Source: Variovorax sp. KK3 (GTDB lineage: Bacteria; Pseudomonadota; Gammaproteobacteria; Burkholderiales; Burkholderiaceae_C). Taken from it: DNA of 51,342 nucleotides. The position numbers were made by a program, and so were the translations under genes. Under the pieces are notes generated by a model. The model had not been told where the DNA came from, ran no database searches, and was given only the letters and a program-made list of their open reading frames with translations. The stretch covers positions 1 to 51,342 of the forward strand of contig NZ_LYVO01000047.1 of NCBI RefSeq assembly GCF_001984055.1, given 5' to 3'. Below, in pieces: positions 31,021-37,819 of the stretch (the first letter of the stretch is position 1; every line of letters starts with the position of its first letter).

Positions 31021-32370
31021 ATGTTCAAGAAGATACTGGTCGCGAACCGGGGGGAGATCGCGCTTCGCATCCAGCGCGCCTGCAGCGAGCTGGGCATCAA
31101 GGCGGTGATGGTGTATTCCGAAGCCGACCGCGAAGCCAAGTACGTGAAGCTCGCTGAAGAGGCGGTGTGCATCGGCCCGGCGCCGTCGGCGCAGAGCTAC
31201 CTGAACATGCCGGCGATCATCTCGGCAGCCGAGGTGACGGATTCCGAGGCCATTCACCCGGGCTACGGATTCTTGAGCGAGAACGCCAATTTCGCCGAAC
31301 GCGTCGAACAAAGCGGCTTCCAGTTCATCGGGCCGACGCCCGAGTCCATCCGCATCATGGGCGACAAGGTCTCGGCCAAGCAGGCCATGATCAAGGCGGG
31401 CGTGCCCTGCGTGCCCGGCTCCGAGGGCGAGCTCTCGGACGACCCCGCCATCAACAAGCGAATCGCGCGCGCCATCGGCTACCCCGTCATCATCAAGGCG
31501 TCGGGCGGCGGCGGCGGGCGCGGCATGCGTGTGGTCCACACCGAAGCCGCATTGATCAATGCGATCCAGATGACCAAGGCGGAGGCCGGTGCGGCCTTCA
31601 ACAATCCCTCGGTCTACATGGAGAAATTCCTCCAGAACCCGCGCCACATCGAGATCCAGGTGCTGGCCGACAAGCACAAGAACGCGGTGTACCTGGGTGA
31701 GCGCGATTGCTCCATGCAGCGCCGCCACCAGAAGGTGATCGAGGAGTCGCCCGCGCCGGGCATTCCGCGCAAGCTGATCGAGAAGATCGGCGAGCGCTGC
31801 GCAGCCGCCTGCAAGAAGATCGGCTACCGCGGCGCCGGCACCTTCGAGTTTCTGTACGAGAACGGCGAGTTCTACTTCATCGAGATGAACACGCGCGTGC
31901 AGGTCGAGCACCCGGTCACCGAATTCACGACGGGCATCGACATCGTGAAGACGCAGATCATGGTCGCCGCCGGCGAGCGCCTGCCTTTCACGCAGCGCCA
32001 GATCGAGATGCGCGGCCATGCGATCGAGTGCCGCATCAATGCGGAAGACCCGTTCAAGTTCACGCCGTCGCCAGGCCGCATCTCGATGTGGCATCCGCCG
32101 GGCGGGCCGGGTGTGCGGGTCGATTCCCACGTCTACACCAACTACTTCGTGCCGCCCAACTACGACTCGATGGTCGGCAAGATCATCGTGCATGGCGACA
32201 CCCGCGAGCAGGCGCTCGCGCGCATGCGCACGGCATTGAACGAGACGGTCATCGAAGGCATCCTGACCAACATCCCGCTGCACCGCGAGCTGATGGTCGA
32301 CGCCAATTTCATGAACGGCGGCACCAACATCCACTACCTCGAAGAGTGGCTCGCGGCGCACAAGCGTTGA
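31021..32370 (+). CDS. accC: biotin carboxylase of acetyl-CoA carboxylase
   Basis: This 449-residue ATP-grasp enzyme has exactly the length of E. coli AccC. It shows FKKILVANRGEIALRIQRA, the glycine-rich KASGGGGGRGMRVVH loop, the HPGYGFLSENA substrate motif and the EMNTRVQVEHPVTE active-site segment. The ATG at 31021 is preferred for its canonical start; a GTG at 31015 overlaps the accB stop (GTGA) and is an alternative. prmA follows 10 nt later. Confidence 0.97.
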   Translation: MFKKILVANRGEIALRIQRACSELGIKAVMVYSEADREAKYVKLAEEAVCIGPAPSAQSYLNMPAIISAAEVTDSEAIHPGYGFLSENANFAERVEQSGFQFIGPTPESIRIMGDKVSAKQAMIKAGVPCVPGSEGELSDDPAINKRIARAIGYPVIIKASGGGGGRGMRVVHTEAALINAIQMTKAEAGAAFNNPSVYMEKFLQNPRHIEIQVLADKHKNAVYLGERDCSMQRRHQKVIEESPAPGIPRKLIEKIGERCAAACKKIGYRGAGTFEFLYENGEFYFIEMNTRVQVEHPVTEFTTGIDIVKTQIMVAAGERLPFTQRQIEMRGHAIECRINAEDPFKFTPSPGRISMWHPPGGPGVRVDSHVYTNYFVPPNYDSMVGKIIVHGDTREQALARMRTALNETVIEGILTNIPLHRELMVDANFMNGGTNIHYLEEWLAAHKR

Positions 32371-32380
32371 GCGGTCGCTG

Positions 32381-33268
32381 ATGTTCGAACTGCGCCTGCT
32401 GGCCCCCGAGGACCGCGTCGAGACCGTCAGCGACGCGCTCGAGGCGCTCGACGCGTTGAGTGTCTCGGTCGAAGACGCCGACGCGCAGACCGATGCCGAA
32501 CAGGCGCTCTTCGGCGAGCCCGGCATGCCGCCGCCCAAGGAGGGCTGGCAGCGTTCGCGTGTCATTGCCTTGTTCGCCGACGAGGCGCAGGCGCGCGAGG
32601 CGGCCACCGTGCTCGCGGCGCAGGACTTCTTCGAAGGCTGCACGACGCTCGGCCTGGTCGACGTGCCCGAGCAGGACTGGGTGCGCCTCACGCAGTCGCA
32701 GTTCGCGCCGGTCGAGATCACGCCCGAGTTCTGGATCGTGCCGACCTGGCACGAGCCGCCGGCTGCCGCGCTGCAGGTGATCCGGCTCGACCCGGGGCTG
32801 GCGTTCGGCACCGGTACGCATCCGACCACCCGCATGTGCCTGCGCTGGATCGCCACGCAAGGGCGCATCGACGGCGCCCGCGTGCTGGACTACGGGTGCG
32901 GGTCGGGCATCCTGGCGATCGGCGCCGCCAAATTCGGCGCGTCGACGATCGATGCGGTCGACATCGACGAAGCCGCGGTCGACGCCACGCGGCTCAACGC
33001 CGAGGCAAATGGCGTTCAGCTTCGCGCCGGCCTCAGCGACCTGGCCCAAGGGCGCTACGAGGTCGTGCTCGCGAACATCCTCGCGACGCCGCTCAAGGTG
33101 CTGGCGCCGCTGCTTTGCGAGCACGTGGCGCCCGGTGGCGCACTGGTGCTGGCCGGCATCCTCGAACGCCAGGCCGACGAGCTGAAGATGGCGTATGCGC
33201 CCTACGCGGCGCTCGAGGTCAGCGACGCCGAGGACGGCTGGATCCTCATGACCGCTCGCCTCTCGTAA
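32381..33268 (+). CDS. prmA: ribosomal protein L11 methyltransferase
   Basis: This 295-residue SAM enzyme trimethylates L11. It has the N-terminal L11-recognition domain (residues about 1-70), the linker and the catalytic domain with DPGLAFGTGTHPTTRMCL, SAM motif VLDYGCGSGILAIGAAKFGA and the NILATPL box (family NPPY-like position). Size equals E. coli PrmA (293). It is the third gene of accB-accC-prmA; the following gene appears to have its own promoter. Confidence 0.96.
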   Translation: MFELRLLAPEDRVETVSDALEALDALSVSVEDADAQTDAEQALFGEPGMPPPKEGWQRSRVIALFADEAQAREAATVLAAQDFFEGCTTLGLVDVPEQDWVRLTQSQFAPVEITPEFWIVPTWHEPPAAALQVIRLDPGLAFGTGTHPTTRMCLRWIATQGRIDGARVLDYGCGSGILAIGAAKFGASTIDAVDIDEAAVDATRLNAEANGVQLRAGLSDLAQGRYEVVLANILATPLKVLAPLLCEHVAPGGALVLAGILERQADELKMAYAPYAALEVSDAEDGWILMTARLS

Positions 33269-33308
33269 CTCCTTTCGCCTGGGGTCGCAACCCTACAATC
33301 TGCGCCTC

Positions 33309-34709
33309 ATGAGCCTGGTCACCCGCTGCCCCGCCTGTGGCACCACCTTCAAGGTGGTCCGCGACCAGCTTCGCATCTCCGATGGCTGGGTGCGATGCGG
33401 CCGCTGCAGCGAGGTCTTCGATGCGACGCTCGCGTTGCATGAAGCCTCCGAGGGGCGCCCGGAGCCGGAGGCGCAATCGCAGGCGCAATCGGAGCCAGAG
33501 CAGAGGCTGCAACCGGAAGCGGAACGGGAGCCAGAAGCGCAACCGGAACCGGAGCCGCAGGGGGAACCGACGCGGGTGCGAGGCGAAGAAATCGAAGCGG
33601 ATTTCGTCGACGACGAGCATCTAGCCGACCCGCCGGTCGTCGAGTCGCCACCAGCGCCCGAGCCCGCACCTTCGCCTTCACCCGTGCTCGCGCCTCTGGG
33701 ACTGCCCGCGACCGCGACCGTAGGTTCATCGGCAGCACCTGCACCTGCTGCGCCCACACCTGCGCCTACCGCTGCGGCAGCGACGCTCGACCCGATGTCT
33801 CTGGCCCGCATCCTGACCGAAGAGCCGTGGCCGGTGTCGGCGGAGGAAGTGAAGCCGTACGTGCCGCCGTACCGCACCTTGCCCCCCTTTCCGGACATCG
33901 ACCTGAACTTGCCGGCCTCGCCGCCCATCGGCCGCTCGGTGGCGCGTTGGTCGTCCTCCCAGCCGCTGCGCGAGTCTTCTGCGCCGACGGCGTCCGCCAA
34001 GGCGACAGACGGTGAAGAAGTCGCCGACGTGCAATTGAAGAAGGCGCTGCGGCGCGCACGCGCGAAGTCCGCGAAGATCGCCAAGGCCAAGGCCCGCGGC
34101 GAAGAGCGCGCCGCACGCGAATCCGCCCCCGTGGTGCTGACCGCCGCCGAGTCGGACGCCGATGCCGATTCGCCGCACCATGTGCCGGCCTTCGCCGCCA
34201 ACGACGGCGCGGCGGACTTCTGGCAGCGCATCGGTGGACGCCGCACGTTGACTACCGTGGCCGTGCTGGCCGGACTCCTGTTGGTGATGCAGGTGCTGCG
34301 CCAGCAACGCGACGTCGTCCTGGCGCGCCAGCCTTCGCTGCGCCCCGTGCTCACGGCCTTGTGCGGGCTCACGGGCTGCGAGCTGTCGGCGCTGCGGCAA
34401 ATCGGCGACATCACGATCGACGGCGCCTCGTTCGCGCGCGAGAAGAGCGGCGATGCTTATCGCTTGAGCTTCACCCTGCGCAATGCGGCAACCGTGCCGT
34501 TGGCGATGCCGGCCGTCGAACTGTCGCTGCTCGACACGCAGGAACGCACCGTGGTGCGGCGCGTGCTCACACCGGCCGACTTCGGCGCGCCTGAAGTGCT
34601 GCTGGCACGTGGCCAGCGCGCCACCTCGCTGCCGCTCGCGCTCAGCGGCCCCGAGGCCGCGGCCCTGCCGCCGGTGGCTGGCTTTCATCTGCTGGCGTTC
34701 TATCCCTGA
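33309..34709 (+). CDS. zinc-ribbon membrane protein with DUF3426 domain
   Basis: This 466-residue protein begins with a four-Cys zinc ribbon (Cys7, Cys10, Cys30, Cys33: CPACGTTFKV and CGRCSEVFDA, MJ0042 type). A long Glu/Gln/Pro/Ala-rich region (about 45-160) is followed by a basic stretch, one membrane helix near residue 315 (TVAVLAGLLLVMQVL) and a C-terminal DUF3426 domain with DGASFAREKSGDAYRLSFTL. Function is unknown; a cytoplasmic metal site joined to a periplasmic domain suggests sensing or envelope assembly. TACAAT lies 9 nt before the ATG. Confidence 0.85.
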   Translation: MSLVTRCPACGTTFKVVRDQLRISDGWVRCGRCSEVFDATLALHEASEGRPEPEAQSQAQSEPEQRLQPEAEREPEAQPEPEPQGEPTRVRGEEIEADFVDDEHLADPPVVESPPAPEPAPSPSPVLAPLGLPATATVGSSAAPAPAAPTPAPTAAAATLDPMSLARILTEEPWPVSAEEVKPYVPPYRTLPPFPDIDLNLPASPPIGRSVARWSSSQPLRESSAPTASAKATDGEEVADVQLKKALRRARAKSAKIAKAKARGEERAARESAPVVLTAAESDADADSPHHVPAFAANDGAADFWQRIGGRRTLTTVAVLAGLLLVMQVLRQQRDVVLARQPSLRPVLTALCGLTGCELSALRQIGDITIDGASFAREKSGDAYRLSFTLRNAATVPLAMPAVELSLLDTQERTVVRRVLTPADFGAPEVLLARGQRATSLPLALSGPEAAALPPVAGFHLLAFYP

Positions 34710-34771
34710 CGAGAGCCGACCACGTTCGACTTTCGGCTTCTCCTTTCTTCAATCCAACCCGTACTTCCAAC

Positions 34772-35677
34772 ATGGCAGCAGTAATTTGCGGTTCTCTCGC
34801 ATTCGACACCATCATGACGTTCGAGGGCCGGTTCGCCGATCAGATCCTGCCGGACCAGCTTCACATCCTCAACGTGTCCTTCCTGGTGCCTGGCCTGCGT
34901 CGTGATTTCGGTGGTTGTGCCGGCAACATCGCCTACAGCCTCAACGCACTGGGCGGCAGGGCACTGCCGATGGCCACTGTCGGCAGCGACGGCGCCGACT
35001 ACCTGGAGCGGCTGCGTTCGCTGGGCATCAGCACGGAGTTCGTGCGCCAGGTCGGCGACACCTTCACCGCGCAGGCCATGATCATGAACGACCGCGACAA
35101 CAACCAGATCACTGCCTTCCATCCCGGCGCGATGCAGCAGGCGCACATCACGAAGGTGACGGCGCGTGACGACATCCGGCTCGGCATCGTTGCGCCCGAT
35201 GGGCGCGAGGGCATGCTGCAGCACGCCGAGCAGTTCAAGGCCGCGCGCATTCCATTCGTCTTCGACCCGGGCCAGGGTCTGCCGATGTTCGACGGCGAGG
35301 AGCTCAAGCATTTCGTGGAGCTGGCCGACTGGGTGGTTGTCAACGACTACGAAGGCAAGATGCTGTCGCAGCGCACGGGTTGGAGCCTGGCCGAGTTGTC
35401 GAAGCGCGTGCAAGGCTTGGTCGTCACGCTGGCGGCAGAGGGCTGCGAGGTGTGGACGCAGGGCGAGCGCGAGCACGTGCCGGCCGTCAAGCCGACCGCC
35501 GTCGTCGAGCCGACGGGTTGCGGCGATGCATGGCGTGGCGCGCTGCTGTACGGCCTCGAGCAGGGCTGGCCCCTCGCACGCTGCGCTGCGTTGGGCAACC
35601 GCCTGGGCGCGCTCAAGATCGCGCAACGCGGCCCGCAGAACTACCAGGTCGATCGTCAGGCACTGGGCCTCGCATAA
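34772..35677 (+). CDS. PfkB-family carbohydrate or nucleoside kinase
   Basis: This 301-residue ribokinase-fold enzyme has the N-terminal FGGCAGNIAYSLNALGG motif and the catalytic PTGCGDAWRGALLYGLEQG box with the base Asp, close to bacterial adenosine kinases. The substrate could be adenosine or a sugar. It follows the DUF3426 gene by 62 nt and ends at a strong bidirectional terminator shared with the convergent histone-like gene. Confidence 0.9.
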   Translation: MAAVICGSLAFDTIMTFEGRFADQILPDQLHILNVSFLVPGLRRDFGGCAGNIAYSLNALGGRALPMATVGSDGADYLERLRSLGISTEFVRQVGDTFTAQAMIMNDRDNNQITAFHPGAMQQAHITKVTARDDIRLGIVAPDGREGMLQHAEQFKAARIPFVFDPGQGLPMFDGEELKHFVELADWVVVNDYEGKMLSQRTGWSLAELSKRVQGLVVTLAAEGCEVWTQGEREHVPAVKPTAVVEPTGCGDAWRGALLYGLEQGWPLARCAALGNRLGALKIAQRGPQNYQVDRQALGLA

Positions 35678-35681
35678 AGAA

Positions 35682-35711
35682 AAAAGCCCGGCACTTGCGT
35701 GCCGGGCTTTT
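35682..35711. terminator. bidirectional terminator
   Basis: AAAAGCCCGGCAC (35682-35694) and GTGCCGGGCTTTT (35699-35711) form a 13-bp stem with a 4-base loop, with A's before and T's after. It serves the kinase gene on the plus strand and the histone-like gene on the minus strand. Confidence 0.93.
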
Positions 35712-35732
35712 GCCTTTGGAGCGCTGAGAAAC

Positions 35733-36206
35733 TCAGGGCTTGCTGGCCGTGGGGAACGGCCAGGCAGCCTGGGGATTCAGCGTCGTCTGGGCAGCAGGCG
35801 CAGGGGCAGCGGCAGCGGGTGCCTTGGCGGCCTTTTTGGCAGCAGGCTTCTTCGCTGCTTTCTTGGCGGCGGGCTTCTTTGCCGCAGCCTTCTTCGCAGG
35901 CGCCTTTTTCGCAGGGGCCTTCTTGGCAGCGGCCTTCTTCGCCGGCGCCTTCTTCGCTGCCGCCTTCTTGGCAGGAGCCTTCTTCGCTGCGGCCTTCTTC
36001 GCCGGCGCCTTCTTGGCCGCTACCTTCTTGGCGGGAGCCTTCTTCGCTGCGGCCTTCTTGGCCGGCGCCTTCTTGGCCGCTACCTTCTTGGCAGGAGCCT
36101 TTTTCGCTGCGACCTTTTTAGCCGGAGCCTTCTTGGCAGCGACCTTCTTGGCCGGAGCCTTCTTTGCAGCGGCTTTCTTGGCCGGCGCTTTCTTTGCAGT
36201 TGCCAT
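35733..36206 (-). CDS. histone H1-like Lys/Ala/Pro repeat protein
   Basis: This 157-residue very basic protein is built of AKKAPAKK and AKKAAAKK units from residue 3 to about 125, ending with a non-basic tail (TTLNPQAAWPFPTASKP). Such H1-like proteins bind and condense DNA in Burkholderiales. The AGGAG site 8-9 nt upstream fixes the ATG at 36206; the longer frame starts earlier by seven codons without a site. The opposite strand reads as Ala/Phe-rich and is a shadow. The repeat array is prone to length change. Confidence 0.9.
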   Translation of the reverse strand: MATAKKAPAKKAAAKKAPAKKVAAKKAPAKKVAAKKAPAKKVAAKKAPAKKAAAKKAPAKKVAAKKAPAKKAAAKKAPAKKAAAKKAPAKKAAAKKAPAKKAPAKKAAAKKPAAKKAAKKPAAKKAAKAPAAAAPAPAAQTTLNPQAAWPFPTASKP

Positions 36207-36403
36207 TTCTCTTTTCTCCTGATTCAAGTTGAAAAATCAACCTTCGAAGCACTCCACGCATGTTGGTAGCGTGAAGCGATTCATGACGTTGGATTCGAGC
36301 CCCAGCGCCATGAACACCCGCGCTCTCAACGCCGCCGCACTCTTCGGTGCATGTCGTCGGTGAAAGCTATTCTTGAACTCACTGTATTTTTTATCGGAAC
36401 AAT

Positions 36404-37669
36404 TCAATCCCAGGAGAGCGCACCGCCCGATTGATACTCGATCACGCGGGTCTCGAAGAAGTTGCGCTCCTTCTTCAGGTCAATCATCTCGCTCATCCAC
36501 GGGAAAGGATTCTCCTCGTTCGGGAAGAGCGTTTCGAGGCCGATCTGCTGCGCGCGCCGATTGGCGATGTAGCGCAGGTAGCCCTTGAACATGGAGGCAT
36601 TCATGCCGAGCACGCCGCGCGGCATGGTGTCTTCGGCGTAGCGGTACTCGAGTTCGACGGCCTTCAGGAAGAGGGCCTTGATCTCCGCCTTGAACTCGGC
36701 CGTCCAGAGGTGCGGGTTCTCGAGCTTGAGCTGGTTGATCAGGTCGATGCCGAAATTGCAGTGCATCGACTCGTCGCGCAGGATGTACTGGTACTGCTCG
36801 GCAGCGCCGGTCATCTTGTTCTGGCGGCCCAGCGCCAGGATCTGCGTGAAGCCGACGTAGAAGAACAGACCCTCCATCAGGCAGGCGAAGACGATCAGCG
36901 ACTTGAGCAGCGTCTGGTCGTTCTCGTGCGTGCCGGTGTGGAAGTTCGGGTCGCTGATGGCGTCGATGAACGGAATCAGGAACTGGTCCTTCTCGCGGAT
37001 CGACGGCACTTCGTTGTAGGCGTTGAAGATCTCGCTCTCGTCCAGGCCCAGCGACTCGACGATGTACTGGTAGGCGTGGGTGTGGATCGCTTCTTCGAAT
37101 GCCTGGCGCAACAGGAACTGGCGGCATTCGGGCGCCGTGATGTGGCGGTAGGTGCCCAGCACGATGTTGTTCGCGGCCAGAGAGTCGGCCGTCACGAAGA
37201 AGCCGAGGTTGCGCTTGACGATGCGGCGCTCGTCTTCGGTCAGGCCGTTCGGGTCTTTCCAGAGCGCGATGTCGCGCGTCATGTTCACTTCCTGCGGCAT
37301 CCAGTGGTTGGCGCAGGTGGCCAGGTACTTCTCCCAGGCCCACTTGTACTTGAAGGGGACCAACTGGTTGACGTCGGTCTGGCCGTTGATGATGCGCTTG
37401 TCGGCGGCCTTCACGCGGCGCGCTGCAGCGGTCGCGGGCGCGGCTTGCGGTGCGCGCAGGGCGGCGCCGTCATCGAGCGTGCGGGCCGACGGTTGCGAAA
37501 TCGGAGAGAGCGGAGAGAGGGTGTTGGCGACTGCGGAGAGTGCAGGCGCGAATTGCGAAGTCGGATGTTCCACCGAGCGGCCGGCTTGCGCGCCGCTGTT
37601 TGGTGAATGCCGGAGTCCTTGTTGCGTACTTGGCAAGGAGGGCTTGACTTCTTCGTCCCAGGTCAACAT
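36404..37669 (-). CDS. nrdB: class Ia ribonucleotide reductase, beta subunit
   Basis: This 421-residue R2 protein houses the diiron-tyrosyl radical. Ligands are visible: Asp162 (TADSLAANN), Glu193 and His196 (FEEAIHTHAYQYI), and the later MEGLFFYVGF and DESMHCNFGID sets; Tyr200 sits at the radical position. An extra N-terminal segment of about 88 residues, rich in Ser, Pro, Ala and Gln, precedes the core. The ATG at 37669 is favoured over a TTG at 37681. nrdA lies upstream with 150 nt between, which hold a separate promoter candidate. Confidence 0.95.
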   Translation of the reverse strand: MLTWDEEVKPSLPSTQQGLRHSPNSGAQAGRSVEHPTSQFAPALSAVANTLSPLSPISQPSARTLDDGAALRAPQAAPATAAARRVKAADKRIINGQTDVNQLVPFKYKWAWEKYLATCANHWMPQEVNMTRDIALWKDPNGLTEDERRIVKRNLGFFVTADSLAANNIVLGTYRHITAPECRQFLLRQAFEEAIHTHAYQYIVESLGLDESEIFNAYNEVPSIREKDQFLIPFIDAISDPNFHTGTHENDQTLLKSLIVFACLMEGLFFYVGFTQILALGRQNKMTGAAEQYQYILRDESMHCNFGIDLINQLKLENPHLWTAEFKAEIKALFLKAVELEYRYAEDTMPRGVLGMNASMFKGYLRYIANRRAQQIGLETLFPNEENPFPWMSEMIDLKKERNFFETRVIEYQSGGALSWD

Positions 37670-37688
37670 AGAAAAATCCAATGCTCAA

Positions 37689-37732
37689 ATTATGTGAGCA
37701 ACGATGTGAGTTGCAAAGTGCTCCTTCACATC
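37689..37732 (-). promoter_or_regulatory. candidate nrdB promoter with inverted repeat
   Basis: On the minus strand TTGCAA (37716-37711) and CATAAT (37694-37689) are 16 nt apart. A 7-bp inverted repeat, GATGTGA/TCACATC (37703-37709 and 37726-37732), brackets the -35, suggesting a repressor or activator site. No NrdR-like box is clear here. Confidence 0.45.
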
Positions 37733-37819
37733 GCGCTCTATTTATGTTGCCGTTATGTTGTTCGCGTGCATCGCCATCTGTCGGGCGATGCCGCGAATCG
37801 ATGCGACTTCAGACCGACA

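Noticed and set aside
35850..36190. Regular short repeats resembling a CRISPR array
   Set aside because: Units are in-frame codon repeats of a Lys/Ala/Pro protein, with no unique spacers.
35740..36222. Ala/Phe-rich open frame on the plus strand over the histone-like gene
   Set aside because: It is the reverse-strand image of the Lys/Ala repeats and has no ribosome site.
36404..37669. NrdB as a class Ic (Mn/Fe, Phe-type) enzyme
   Set aside because: Tyr is retained at the radical position and the first ligand is Asp, as in class Ia.
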